DNA of 64,000 bases from Medicago truncatula (GCF_003473485.1 NC_053044.1:55654091-55718090); one strand, 5' to 3'. Shown: positions 48,281-61,888, numbered from the stretch's first letter. The notes: generated by a model from the letters alone, not told the origin. Made by a program: numbers and translations.

Positions 48281-49787
48281 TGAAATTAATTTGGTTACTA
48301 AGAAAATCTTACTCTTTACCTAAAAAAAAAAAAAAAAACTTACTATAGTTCATATAATTAGAAGAAATATCAAATCTTGACGTTAACTTGGTTATTACGA
48401 AAAATACTGACTATAATTTATTTTATTAGAAGAAAGGTTTAACTATTCTTGACTATTGACCCGACGGTTAACTTGATTACAATAACAATATAAATATAAC
48501 CAAAATACCAAATGGATGACTCTAAGAATTGAACTGAAATTCTTTTTACGAGGAGAGTCAAGTTACCAACTTGTTCAACATTGTTTTATTTGTTTTTTTG
48601 TGTTTCAACATTGTTGGTTCAAATATTGTTTTTAAAGAGATTTTGTTTTTGCAGAATATGTAAAAAAAAATAAAAAAAAATCGAATAAATAAGTTAATTT
48701 AAACACATGACATTTTATTGTTATCTAGTATCAAAGAGTATATAGTAGTAAAACTGGCATAATCCAAGTGATAAGAAATGAAGAATTGCAAGTTTGAACA
48801 TGGACTTATCGAATCCACACTCCATCATTTCATACGTCTTTACAATATTTTATGATCTCAATAATTTTTTTTTTTTTCTTTTTTGAAAACTCGGATGATC
48901 TCAATAATATTATTGAATAAACTTGGAAAACAAGTCAAATGTATGTTTAATTAATTTAAAGACATTTTTGTAGTTTTCAAAAAATAGCAAAGTTACAACA
49001 GTTTCTTCCTGCAGACCCGATAAACATTTCGAAACAAGCACTAAATCCAGATGAACAAGGCAAATCCTTGGCTTTTGCACTACAAGTTCTTATCTATCCG
49101 CGTTCTTTATCTGATGTTGATTGCCCAACCCTACCATTCCCTTCCTATGATACACAAGGTAGACCCACACACACTTAATTTTTTGTTAGTAACATATATG
49201 TACTCAGTTTTTTTTGTCCTTCCTTTTATTTATTTTTAATCAATCAGGGTTGACACAATAATGACCATATGGTTTTGCCTACGTGAGGTAAATAGATAAA
49301 TCAATGATTTTTTAAAACTCTATTTTGCTCCTGAATCAACTTGCCTAAATTAAATTGTTTCATCAATGCATGTTTAAAAAAAGTCACACGTTTTTCACTA
49401 TAGAAATAAAATCCATAGTTTCAACAACTTTTTTCATAAGCAGTTTCAATCATATTTTTTTAAAAAAGAATATAAAAAAACCGAGGATTTTACTTCCTTT
49501 TTTTGAAATAGAATAGAGGTAGTTTACATATTATTTAAAGATATATTCATGATACAAAAAAAAAAAAAAAAAAAACAGTAAATTAGAAAGAGAGATGGAA
49601 AACATATCAACCTTTCTAAATGCATGCATCCTATAATTTCCCCATAAAAAAAGAAAAGAAAAAGCCATTTAATAGTAATAGTAATAAATTAATAATAATG
49701 CAGCTAAAGGAAACTCACACCTACACCTACGGGCAAGGAACGCCTAGAAAAGAAAACTCAAGGGTTGGTCATGTATGTGTTTTGCTT
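48281..49787. other. Intergenic stretch, nothing recognised
   Basis: AT-rich with several A-runs (for example 49555-49575). No gene or family-level repeat was identified; the ORF at 49051-49239 is not convincing. Confidence 0.5.
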
Positions 49788-50194
49788 CCCCTCTCATCAC
49801 TAGAGGGCATAATAATTTTACAAACATAAAAACATTTGATTCTCTAAGAACAAACTTATCATCTCCAAGCCAGTTGAGGCAAAGAGGTATCTAGAAAGAG
49901 AGAGGGAGGGAGGAGACTCTTTGTAAAGAGATTTTTTTTCCTTCTCTCTTTCTTGTTTTGTTATCAATCGATTTAATTGTCATCTTCTCCTCTCATCACT
50001 TGGGGATATAATAATTCTACGAACATAAAAACGTTTGATTCCTGGATAACAAACTTATCATCCCCAAGTCCGTTGAGGCAAGGGGGATACGCAGAAAGAG
50101 ACGAGGAAAGAGACTTTCTTTATCATAAAAGAAGTTTTTTTTTTTTTCCCTATCTCTTTCTTGATATAATTTTTTCCTTTCGATTTCTTGTCAT
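49788..50194 (+). repeat. About 200-bp tandem duplication upstream of the DUF620 gene
   Basis: Two diverged copies with an offset of 199 bp. Shared blocks are CTCTCATCACT, ATAATAATT, CATAAAAAC, AACAAACTTATCATC, CCAAG, GTTGAGGCAA, CTCTTTCTTG and TGTCAT. The second copy ends about 80 bp before the start codon, so the duplicated DNA is promoter or 5' UTR. Confidence 0.85.
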
Positions 50195-50276
50195 TTTTAT
50201 GTTAGTGTCTCCAACTAATATTTAAGTACGTGAAAAAGATAATCTGGCTTCATATATGTTACTTCAAAGACAAGCC

Positions 50277-51857
50277 ATGAGAAAGTTGTGTCCTAATTTT
50301 GACAAGGCAGATGGGTTGGATACGGTTCTGGAGGTTCCTATTCCAGAGGAAATGTTGACCAATATGGGCACCACTGGTTTCAATCGTTGGCAGAACTTGA
50401 AAACTCTAATGAATAATGCTCAAGTTGCTGATAAGTCATCTGGTCTATCTGCACCTTCAAATAATGAATTCACCGCATTGCTTAAGCTTGTGGGTGCTCC
50501 TCTTATTCCTCTTCAGGTTCAATCTGATCATACTTTGACTCGGCCCATTCGAGATTGTTCCGTCGTAAGCATTCACTATATATCTACATTTTTTTCTTCT
50601 TTTTTCAAATGTTAAACGTATAATATGTATATATTGTAAATGATGCATATGGTGCCTATTTGTATGACATATATAGTTCAATTTTATTTTTTTATAAGAA
50701 AATGCTAGTGGTTAATTTATTAGGATCGAGCGGAAAATGTTAGTATCCGGAATTACGCTACAAGATGCACTTCAATTAATTAGTTAATGATATATAGTTT
50801 TCATTGAAATGTTTGGGCAGAGAGATTCAATTGGGAAATACATAGTGCAACAATATGTGGCAGCAACCGGTGGACAAGGTGCATTGAATTCATTGCAAAA
50901 CATGTATGCAATGGGAGAAGTTAGAATACATGGTTCAGAGATGCGTCATGGTGCCGATGATAACAGCGTTCATTCAAGAGGCAAAGCTGAAGTAGGAGGT
51001 TTCGTGCTATGGCAAAACAATCCAGATTTATGGTGCTTGGAATTGGTAGTCTCTGGTTTTAAAATAACTGCTGGTAGTAATGGCAAAGTATCCTGGAACC
51101 AATCCTCTTCTCAACCTTTTCAGTCTAACAGAGGCCCTCCTAGACCCCTTCGTCGTTTCTTCCAGGTAACAATATTCAATATGCATATTCCATTTATTTG
51201 TTTATTTATGAATTATGAAACTACTATAGTATATATTGTGTTGTGTCTATCAGTTAGGATTTAGCTTAAGGTTAATATAGAGTAAAAAGTTGCTAGTAAA
51301 TTCAGTTGTTTGTGATTTGTTTTAACTGTTGGCTTGTTAACTATTATCAGGGGTTGGATCCAAGGTGTATAGCTAACTTGTTCCTAGATGCTGAATGTGT
51401 AGGGGAGAACGAAATTAACAATGATTTGTGTTTCATACTAAAATTACAAACAGAACAACACATCCTCCAAGCACAAAGTACCTCCAATACTGAAATTGTA
51501 ATGCACACAATATTGGGCTACTTTAGCCAACGCACAGGACTACTTGTCAAATTTGAGGACACTAAGTTGGTGAGAATGAAGACAGTTAAAGGAAAAGACT
51601 CCGTAATTTGGGAAACAAACATTGAGTCTACTATTGATGATTATAAATGTGTTGGTGGCATTAACATAGCTCATGGTGGGAAGACAATTTCCACGCTTTA
51701 TAGGTACGGCGCGGCACATAATCACAAACAAATGATTGAGGAAATATGGAGTATTGAAGAAGTTGATTTTAACATTTTTGGATTGTCTATGGATTGTTTC
51801 CTTCCTCCCTCAGATCATGAGAGAGAACAACATGATGTTGCAGAGCATACAGTGTGA
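50277..51857 (+). CDS. DUF620 family protein, three exons
   Basis: Exons 50277-50564, 50821-51165 and 51351-51857 join at phase-0 GT-AG sites and total 1140 bp (379 residues). The N-terminus MRKLCPNFDKADGLDTVLEV matches the family; an in-frame ATG at 50256 is possible but atypical. Landmarks are 'GTTGFNRWQNLKTLM', 'LKLVGAPLIPLQVQ', 'YVAATGGQGALNSLQNMYAM', 'GGFVLWQNNPDLWCLELVVS', 'RGPPRPLRRFFQGLDPR', 'IVMHTILGYFSQRTGLLVKF' and 'EEIWSIEEVDFNIFGLSMDC'. The family is plant-specific and uncharacterised biochemically to my knowledge. No signal peptide or membrane segment is seen. The gene looks intact. Confidence 0.93.
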
Positions 51858-52893
51858 ATGAGTTAGGATTTTGATTCAGCTTCTCTCAACTCCTCAATCT
51901 GTAGGAAGTGTACATAAAATATAGACAAGTATAGGTGAATCAAAAGTTTTTGTACATTGTCCTATACTTGGAAGGTCAAAAATTTATCTTCTTGAAGAAG
52001 AATTTTTACTTGACATAAAGTACTTTTTTTTTTTTTTTTTTTTACTGAAAACAAAAACCATGATTCCATGCCTTGGGAGAATAAGGATGGATAGAAAATA
52101 AGAAAACTGAGATATGTAATGGACGAGTAAAGAACAAGATATACAAAAAGTGCAAGAAGAGTCTAAAAAAAAGATTAATAATGGAGTAAACAAACTATTA
52201 AAGCTCACAAATTTTAAATTAATAAATAATTACAATACTTTACTTAATGATTTTCTTTCAATCTAGACCTTCTTTACCAGATTTCGAGCTGTGTATTGCT
52301 TCAATTTTGCAAGCCAACTTCATTGGACACGAAACATGGGTAAAATATCACATTAAAATTTTTAATCAAACAGATTTATTTTGATCATATAAGCTTATAA
52401 ACTATAAATTACTTGTTATGTTATAAGCTCGAATATCGACCTTGTCAAAGAAAGCTTTCATGTCTCGCATGCGAGTTCCCCCTCACACTTGCGAGAAAAC
52501 AACTATATACATCCCACATTTTTAAGAAGCCTAAAAAATTGTATGTTAGGATGGAACAAATCTATATTTTTGTGAGGAAGCACACATTAGGACGGAGTAG
52601 ACACTGGTTTTTATTTTTTTATTTTTTTTATTTATGTGTACTACAGTCAAAGTGATTTTGGGTGGATAAGTTCCTACCCACTTGAGATGCTATGTGCCAA
52701 CCCCATTAGACCTAACCACTTTTGCCACTATGACTTAAATACTACTTTGGGGTGAGTGTGTGATAGAGAGAGATGTTGCTATTATTATTTCAACTGTGGG
52801 GATACACCTAAACCTCTCACAAGTCAGAAATACTGATTCATTTTCGTGCCTTGTTCCTGTGAAAGCCCCTTCCAAAGTACAAAGAGAGCAATA
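51858..52893. other. Intergenic: 3' flank of DUF620 gene and promoter of DUF1195 gene
   Basis: No coding sequence was recognised. A run of about 20 T at 52023-52043 stands out. Confidence 0.5.
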
Positions 52894-53903
52894 ATGCACG
52901 CAAGTGCTGCTGGTAAGAGGCACTACAAGTTATGTGCCTTGGCTGCAATTGTCCTTATAGCTCTTTGGTTTATGTTCACAGGCTCTATCACCCTCAAATT
53001 GTCCATAAACAACCTCAATCCATTCTCTGATGACTTGGATTCTATGATTCTTGATGATCTAGATGTGTTGGTTGGTACCCAATAATACATAATTTAACGT
53101 TGTTCATTCATACGCAGTGGTCTTCAATCTTCATGAATCATTACAAGCTAACACTGTGCTTTGTTTATGTTGTGATCTTTCAATTGAGAAATAGGAAGTG
53201 GAGGAGAGGGAGAAGGTGGTGAGGCACATGTGGGATGTGTACACTCGCAGTCATAGCAACTCCATTGGATTACCTCAGTTTTGGTTGGAAGCTTTTGAAG
53301 CTGCTTATGAGCACTTGGTCAGTGATGTTCCAGCAGTTCGAGACGCCGCTGTTTCAGAAATCGCCAAAGATGTCACTGGCACCGCGCTCACACATTTTAC
53401 ACCAACTTCCTCTTCAACTTCAATCACCACCGGTAAACTAAGATCACATAGTTCTCTGTTAACGAGTGCCCTAAAGGCGCACTCTTTAAGGATTCCTAAT
53501 AAAGAAATTATTCCTTAAAAAAGTCAAAAACTCCAATTTCCAATGCATTGATTTCATAAACTTTGACAAAAACTTATTGTGCCGGCATAGATACCAGGGC
53601 TTTGCAATATTTGATTGATTACAATTCTGGATATTCCATTTACTATAGAAGTTCCCAGGGAATTCATTAGAGGAATGTTTCCAATAAAAATAATTTGTTA
53701 GGGCATTGGTTAACATTTTTTCCCATAAAATTATCATAGTTGCACAGTTATTAAATAAGAGAAAATTTATGTTTTTACTTTTCATGGTTGACATGTGCAG
53801 AGCAGCAGGAGATCAAGAAAACTTAAGCCAAGCTAAGAGTCAGAGGGAATTGGATCATTATGAAGACCGTGCATTTCAAAATAATCCCTTCCCTTCCTTA
53901 TAA
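52894..53903 (+). CDS. DUF1195 small membrane protein, three exons
   Basis: Exons 52894-53070, 53195-53432 and 53809-53903 total 510 bp (169 residues); phases agree. The N-terminus [20 protein letters not shown] leads into one transmembrane helix (about residues 13-35). '[20 protein letters not shown]', '[15 protein letters not shown]', '[20 protein letters not shown]' and '[11 protein letters not shown]' follow. The last exon was set at acceptor GCAG|GAG because that frame gives the family-like '[16 protein letters not shown]'. The 8-bp-upstream AG gives an early stop. Family members are sometimes labelled putative sugar transporters, but a single helix makes that doubtful. Intron 2 holds a MITE. 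Confidence 0.85.
53458..53714. mobile_element. MITE with palindromic ends, copy 3, in DUF1195 intron 2
   Basis: The left end is GTTAACGAGTGCCCTAAAGGCGCACTC; the right end is diverged (TTAGGGCATTGGTTAAC). It shares ATTATTCCTTAAAAAAG and TCCAATTTCCAATGCATTGATT with the copy at 63434. Confidence 0.75.
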
Positions 53904-54368
53904 CGCTACCTCCCAAATATATGTTTCTATACGATTATATAGGTTTCTAAATTTGAATCAAAGTAGCTACTTGAGTAAATCTTATCAATGTAGAAGAACT
54001 GCTACTCATTATGGTAAAAACAAAATTTGCTGATCATTGCATATTTATGTTTGCAATGTCATAAATTCACCAAAGCAATTTCTTTCTTATGCTTACTTGT
54101 TCTACAAGCGGATTTGCAACTATACACCTGCTAGAGCATGTGACCGGAGACAGAAGAGATGAATACTGCATTCAAAATAATGGATGACCAGGAGATTTGC
54201 AAGGGATATCACATACTCATTTTAGTTCAGATTCTTTTTAAATCACACGATAACATTCTAACTGAAAAGAAAAGAAAGTGTTAATACAGATGATCTTCGG
54301 AACAATAGGCGATCGATAATCCAAAAGACGGTCGGTGTATAAAACATATGCAAATTTTTATTTACTCA
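53904..54368. other. Spacer between convergent DUF1195 gene and GYF pseudogene
   Basis: Probably the 3' UTR of the DUF1195 gene. Nothing else is seen. Confidence 0.5.
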
Positions 54369-57300
54369 TCAATAACATCCTTTTCTTCCCAAAACTGCGG
54401 CACTAACCTTTTTCCCTTTCTTACCCTTCTTTCCACCTTTTGAGAAGGATCCATCTGTCTGTCGCAGATCCTGTAAATTTATATTTCCAGATATCACGCC
54501 TCCACCGACTCTCCGATCATTCTGAGTCTGAAAAGCTATTTCCAGAACTTCGGAAGGTAGTAACTCCATGTAATTGAGAAATTTATCGATGAATTCATGA
54601 TCTGGGTCATATGATCCAAGATTTTCAATCAGAAACATCTCTGCTTCGGATCTTGATTGCTTCAAGCAAAATTCGAGGAAACTTGTATCTGCTACCCCAA
54701 GAAATATAGTAAAATTGACAATTATGAGAGATTCAAGTACAGATAGATAATCTGACCATCAAATGCCTAATCATATCCAATAATTAATTTATTTAGGCTG
54801 CGTTTGGTTTGCAAAACATAATTATTGGACAGAACAGTACAAAGCAGAACAGCACAACAAAAGGTAGAACAGCTAATTTTCTGAGGGACGAAATGATATT
54901 TTGGTGTTTTAGACAACTTGTACTGGGACAAAAAATTGCGTTGTGGTTTGGTGATGGACAAAAATTTCAGTTTTTGTCCTGTCCCTTACCTGCAGTTTGT
55001 CCCGTCTCTGAAACAGTTTTATGAATCAAACATTGGACAACAACCGAAGTTGTTCTGTCATGTCCTTCATTTTTTAATAATGAATTTGAAATTTTAAAAG
55101 ATAAAATAAAAATTGAAGGAACGATAGTGTGATAAATTATCATATAATATTACGATCACTTTTTTAAACGATGTTAGAAACATTTTATCCCTAATTTTTT
55201 CCCGCTCATTTACTGTATTAGGTTAGCAGTAATTTAACCTAACAAATTCCATTTAAAAAAATGCATTGCACCAATTTCATTCATATCCTCTTATTTTTTA
55301 TTTTTTTTTACACTCTCATCTTATTCTCCAAGTTATAGAGTTACACATCCCAATCAATTAAATTTCATTTATTATGAAGTTGAACCGATTTTTTTTCTTT
55401 CTTCTTAGAGGTGAAGTTGAAGCACTTAGTTTATCACATTTTAGTTTCGATATTAACTTTGTATTTAATACGTTTAGAAACAGAGTACCCTAATTTCCAT
55501 GCAAATCTGGTTATCCTAATTTCCATATAAACTTGACTATATATACCAAGCCCTAAACCGTGTTTCTCTCAAAAAAAAAAAAAAAAAAAAACCTAAACCG
55601 TGTTCCAAAGTTGATGGTCACTTATCCTATAATGTTTGTTGCGGCACAGCCCTCCAGATAATGCTTCATTCATCTAACAACAAGTAACAAAAAATAAGGA
55701 AACTTAGCTAATTAAAATGAAAAACTAACAGATCCAAAATTGATGGTCACTTATCGTATAATGTTTGTTACCGCACTACCCTATTTAAGTTATCAACATA
55801 TATTCACTAAAAATAACGTATTTGCTGCAACTCAAGTACTCTCAAGAATCTAGGTCCTCTCATCGAATTAATCCAAGGTGTTTCATCCCTTTCATATCGT
55901 TGCATAAGAAACCTACCTACTGAATAATATGGACCGTAATATCAAATTGGCAAACACGATAGTTTATGTTCTACACGACCTTCACTAGAAATCTGAATCA
56001 GTTGCTTGCTACTACACGTTAAAGCTCACCAATACAACATCGTCGTTAAGGTAATTGATTCATTACTTTAATTTCTTAATTTATATGCAATTTTTTTATC
56101 GTTTTGATTTTTATGATTTGTTTGGCTGCACATGTCATTACAGCACCATGAAATAGAGAATTCCTTTTCACCATGACCAATTTCATCTGCTACCACTTAG
56201 TTTGGGATCTTTTACTTCCATCAATTGTTTTTAATCAACTTATGTTTTTGAGGTTTCTAATTATGGTTGTTTTAATTTTGTCTTGCAGTGTCCCTGTTCG
56301 CATTCTTCCTGCATGTTCAAAGTTGAAGAATGAAAGACTATTATTGGCAGTAAAATGGTTCAGCTCAAGGTATTTGTTTGCGCCACAATTCTTGGGCAGT
56401 TTTAGTTTTTTTTTTTAATTAACAAATTTGGATATAGTGTGCAGGCTGTAGTTTGTTGAATTTAATAACCATGTGTGTTCCATGTTCGACTGATAAAGGA
56501 CCAAGAGTTATCAATATGGATATATTAGCAAATTAACCGTAAATGTATGTTCTTATAGTTTGCATATTCTATAAGGAGTTAGTAGCTGCAGATGAAAAGA
56601 AACTGGAGAGGAGGATACCTAACATAGTAGGTTTTACCTTTCATACGCTACACGCTCATGGTGGTAAGAAAGAACATTGAATATCATTGTAATGTAACTT
56701 CAATCCATGATGTCGCAACGTTACTTCCTCAGCCTTATTGTTTTGCTGATTTTTATTTTTTTTTTCCTTTCTTTTTCCTTTGCTTTGTTTGTATGTTCTA
56801 AGACATATTGTTGAACTTTGTGATTGGCTTGAAAGAAGAATACTACCTAATTGTTTTTTTGTACATGTAAGTTAATGCATTTCATGGTTTGACCGTATGA
56901 ACTCTCTTCACTTTGTTAGATGATGAATTGAATTTCTCTTGAGTTGATTATTAATCATGTATTGAATCCTTTGTATATGGTTTCTCTAATTGTCTAATTA
57001 TGAGCAGTTGTGTTTTTTTTTTTTCTTTCTTTCTTCTGATCATTCTAATAATCTCTAAATTATATTCTAAATGAACAACATGTTAATGTAGTAAGAGAAG
57101 TTTAAGTAAGAGAAATTTGTATTGGTTTGCATTTGTCACCCACTCTTTGTCTTCGGTTCTCTAGCCTTCATATTCACTTTAATTGCACAATATTAGACAT
57201 TAGTTGCCAGCACTTTCTATATGCTCTCTACTAATTAATGCTTTTGATATAATTATAATTATGTGTATGCTTCTCTTAGTAATTGATTTTGCAGGGTATA

Positions 57301-60300
57301 TGATTCCAGCTAAAGCTGTTTTTGCACTGTTACAAGGTTTGTGATCCAATTTTTTCATCTCTTCTACTAATGTAAACACGTTTGTTGAATCTTTTTGTTT
57401 CTCTCAATTTGATGTTTCCATTATCAACATTTTGTTTTAATTCTTATATGTAACTCTTTTTTCCTGTATTTTTTCTGCTACAACCCCACTGGATCTACAT
57501 GATTCCAGCAACAAAGAAAAGTATATTAACACCATGAAGCTAATGTCCAAGATTGGTGTTGTCAAAACTAATGTCTCAATTCAATTGTGCTTTTAAAACT
57601 CTTTCCTTTTTGTATTACTATACTTTAGATGTCAATAATATGACATGACATTGATGAATCCTTGGATTATTTTGAGTTTGATGTAATTATGGATGATTTT
57701 CAATTAATTTAAGATGAATTACTACATTATTTTTGTTGAAAGTTATACTACAGTTTACACGTAATACGCTAGAAAATATGAATTTAGAAATTATCAACTA
57801 TTCTTTTGATTTAAACTATAGTTATGCTGAAATACTTTAATATATTATCGTCAAAAGTAGATTTTCACACACCCCACCTAATGTTGCATGTGTTAGTGTC
57901 GCTTCTAAATACACAAATGCTTTCATATATAGAGACCATGTCCAAGGCCGTATAGAAGTAATAATAAATTTTCTTAGATGTTTCACCCAAGCCTTAACGT
58001 CCTATCATAGTTTTATCACAACTGATAGTTACAAAGAGCTTCGTTTCTAAGAGACTGATGTTTAGTTACACATTTGCAAAGAGCTTTCTTTCTAAGAAAC
58101 AAAGACCTCTTATTATGATTCGTTATGTTACAAAACAAAATTTTAGAGCCGTAATATACATGTATAATTAACGGATACCAAAATACTAAACTATTTCAGT
58201 ACAGTAGCAGCATAGAAAATAAGTCCGACCAAGCATAAATATTGAAGAATTGCAAACATAGTGTAAAATGAATATACAACAAACACTAATATCACTACAA
58301 GAGATAGAAGTCTTACTGCATAGTTTCTAGCTTAGATTGCTCAATTGCACCCGAAAACATGTCATCATCCCCTTTGTATATTGAATGAAAAGCTTGGGAG
58401 TTTATGTGGCTAGAAGATGCAACTTTTGATGGAGTTGAAATTGTCCGTGAAGGACCACTACTCTGAGCGGATTTGGCAGGCTGTGATTTCTGAGGGGTAG
58501 TAAATTGCTCCTGTTCCTTTAGAATGTCCCTTAATGACAGTGGTTTATGAACCTTACCAGAATCAATTGTCCAAGCTGGAGAAGGAGATGGGCTTGTTGG
58601 TTCTCCCCTCCAAAGAACAAAATCTCCCAGAGAGGGTCCTGAAGGTATAGTAGGCAGTTGTTCTTTCTCCTGCTGCACAGAGCGAGAGCTTTTTCCCTTT
58701 TCAATGGGACTTGAACTTATTGGTGTTTCACCAGAAGCAACTGGCTTTGAAATCTTAGACCCTGAACCCTTTGATTTTGTAGATTTTTTCCGGCTCCTTT
58801 TAGCGTCTTTAGCTTCAACAAAGCCTCCGTCATCAATTGGTTCTAAATGGGGAGCTAAATATTGTGAGAATGATATACTGTCTGGACCTGTGCCATCTCT
58901 TCCATTAAAAATCTCCACGTCTTCTTCTGCCAATAGATCATGTAATGGACTTTTCTTGCTCTTGCTATTTTGAGAAGTTTTGCTTCTGACCAGATTTTCG
59001 ATATTACCTGCTTCTTTATGATTTTGACTAGACGCCTTTGTAGAGACTGGATTGGCCACACTGTGGGAATTGACGGTAGTAGCAACCTCAATTACAGGCA
59101 TCTCTGTCTGTGCCTTTTTGTGTTCTTCTTGTTGAATTTCTATTAAAGACTTTGCCTTGAAACCAGGAGCAGGTTTCCAAGCTTTCCCTGAAGGAAATTC
59201 AGTATTCTGTGAACTAAATGACTTTGAGTCATTCTCAACAACAGTTTCAGTGATGCTTTTGTGGATAGAACAACTGCCTTTGTGGATAGACTGTCCTCAC
59301 CGCTTGTTTGTTTATGTGTTTCATAATCTTCTTCATCCCTATTGACTTCCTTTAAATTGGTTTCAATATAGTTTGGCTTTTCAAATTTTGAATTTTTTGA
59401 TTGCTGCAAAGTCGCATTTTTTAGCAATCCCTTTGTTTGACCCGAAGATTGGGATTTCGAAGATTTTTGCTTCTTTGATTTCTTCTCAGTGGCCTTTTTG
59501 GGTTCATGCACTTCAATGTCTCTTACATCCACCACAGATGGCTCAACATTTGATATGACTCTTGCACCTACCTGCCCTTCAACACTGTCTGGTTTAAGCT
59601 CGATATCCGTACCCAGTTGACCAACCAGTGGTAACTCAATCTTACAAGACGCCAAAGACACTGCCATAACAGGTTCAACACACAGAACAAGTCTGGAATG
59701 CTCACCAGACTCTGAAATTGCATTCACAAGAGTACCATCAGCCCTACCACTGTCACCTGACATCTGCTCCACATATTTAACAGTACAGTCAGGAGCAGAA
59801 ACTGATTTCTGTGTAATATTAGGTTCTTATGTGGTTCTATTCTGCTCATGCACTTGGAAACTTCCACCAAAAGCAGATGCAAGAAATGTTACCTTATGGT
59901 ACTTTTCATTAATTTGCTCGGGAAGAGTAGTGCCCCAACTATTTTGATGACTAATATTCTCAAACAATTGATGAGGCAACTGCAGAGAAGATTCAATGCT
60001 TTTATTATAGTTAGTACCTTGGCTTTCTTGCATAGTTAAATTCAAAGACTTGGTACTAAGCTCATCATGCACACTGGAAACTGGTGTCTAAGAACTCGTA
60101 GGAAACATCTCATGAGGTGGTTGACGTGGAGAAGGTTCCACATGCAAATTCTCCATTCGTATTCCACCAACCTGCAACTGTCCATAAGATAAATCACCAA
60201 AGTGCTGGTGAGATTGCTGCCCCTGCAGCACTTGAGAAAGTAGTTGCTATTGTTGGCGCATCAACAGTTGTTGCTCCTCCTGCTGCTTGAAAAATAGGAT

Positions 60301-61842
60301 TTTATCTAATAAAGGCATCTGATGTGCAGGAAAAGTGGCCTGAGAATGCAACTGCAGCAAGTATTGTTGTTGCAACATGTTCACTTTATGCGGATCCTGA
60401 GACAAAATAATAGATGGGTTATCTGCAGTTTGAGCTATTAAGTTGTTTAAAGACAATTGGTTTGGCGCTTGATACATTTGTTGTTGCATTCCAAATGGTA
60501 TAAAATTTTGATCACAATGCAAGTCAATGTTATGCTGAAGGGGATACAGTCCACCTTGTAAGGGATAATTTGACCAACCGGAAACACCATTACTTAAGCA
60601 TGTAGACGCCCCGTCAGACAATCCTTGGATACCAGAGATCAACTCAGAATTTTTGGATTGATGTTGCCGAGAACTGTCGCTCAAAGAAGACATGAGTTTT
60701 GAATGTGGTGATGCATCTGGAACAATGTCTGATTTTGGAGGAAGGGATGCTGCATCAATCCCTGGCCAATATGGATAAGGATTTGATAAGGACCTCTGTC
60801 GTTCAAGAGCCATCCTCTGGTCCAGCAAGTATGGGTTGTTTCCACCATCAACTCTGATGGGCCCAAATTAGCAGAACTGATTCCAGTAAATCCTTGTATT
60901 CCTAAAATGTACGCAGCAGTTAGGATAAAATATGATCGTCTAAAACATAAATGAATTTCACAATATATAGTGTACATATTAATGAGAGAAATGATAGTAT
61001 ATGGCATACTTTTATATTCAAAATATTTAAGTAGCAGTATTAACCTTCAGATAATGTCAGGTTTTCAAGTGGGGGACTGTTCTTGCTACCAGACATGACT
61101 GACTCCAAAAACTTATTTTCAGCTTCAGTAGCAGAACCCAATCTATGCATGGAATTATTTCTCAACATCTCAACCTCACTCGACCCAATATGAATATTCC
61201 CATAGGTACTAGAACTTTGTCGAACAGGTGCCTCAGTAGTGTCAAGTTTTGTTGTAGGGAACCCCGGTGGTGGTCAGGCTTTAGCTCGTAAATGGGGCAT
61301 TACATCGCCAAGTTGCAACCATGGTGAGTGAGCTGCTGCACTTTCCAGACGAACTAGTAAATCAATACCAAAATATTCAGCCTCGAACCATTCAATAATA
61401 TCAATTCCTTTGAATGGACCTTGAACTTGACCCCAAGGATCTTTATAGAAAAGTGATAACTCCTCTGGAGGAGTCTGCGGACGTCTCATAGTTTCCAGTT
61501 CACCATCCATAAAGCCAGTTAGTTGTCTTTTAACAGTTAAATCTTCGCTAGATTGCCACTTCGCTCCATCTCTGGTATCGGATAAATAGTCGAAATTATT
61601 TTCCCACTGAGTACGAAAATCTTTTGGTTGGTGTGACCATTTGATATCTGAGTTTCTTGACCTGGCATCGCCAAGCACATCTTTGCTATCATGCACGAGA
61701 CTATTTGGTTGTTCACACAGCGATGTGGCACGTCATCCAGTACCAGGATGAACATAAGTATTTTCTTCAAGTGCTGATTCTTTGTTAATATGCACCTCAT
61801 CAGCTACTTTATAAGATCCTCCATCTTCATCTCTATCCACAT
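54369..61842 (-). pseudogene. Decayed GYF-domain (EXA1/GIGYF-like) gene copy
   Basis: Read on the minus strand, long stretches match the plant EXA1-type GYF protein in order. The GYF domain ('ELSLFYKDPWGQVQGPFKG', 'WFEAEYFGIDLLVRLES', 'LQLGDVMPHLRAKA') lies at about 61470-61274. Gln-rich and Ser/Lys-rich regions run from 60850 to 58313. The C-terminal exon ('FLEFCLKQSRSEAEMFLIEN', 'NYMELLPSEVLEIAFQ', 'KGGKKGKKGKK') lies at 54680-54369. Lesions are many: stops after the GYF domain (61274), at 60247, 60088, 59827 and near 61734, and frameshifts near 60865 and 59280. The exons that should bridge 58313 and 54680 were not found, and the C-terminal end is altered. Introns are retained, so it is a duplicated rather than processed copy. 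Intact relatives bind eIF4E and act in translational repression; none of this is expected here. Confidence 0.85.
54681..58312. other. Large gap inside the GYF pseudogene
   Basis: 3.6 kb without a clear gene. A GGCTGCGTTTGGTTTGC start near 54797, followed by low-complexity ACAGAACAG repeats, suggests a small TIR element. A diverged repeat TTGATGGTCACTTATC.TATAATGTTTGTT occurs at about 55610 and 55740. Plus-strand islands flanked by AG and GT (for example 56288-56371, 57296-57340) could be exons of an unknown gene, but no family was recognised and confidence is low. Confidence 0.4.
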
Positions 61843-61888
61843 GCTTTTCCCCCCCTTATTTTTTTTAATAGATAAAACACATACATCA

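Noticed and set aside
53486..53794. ORF in the DUF1195 intron
   Set aside because: Lies across the MITE on the opposite strand and has no coding character.
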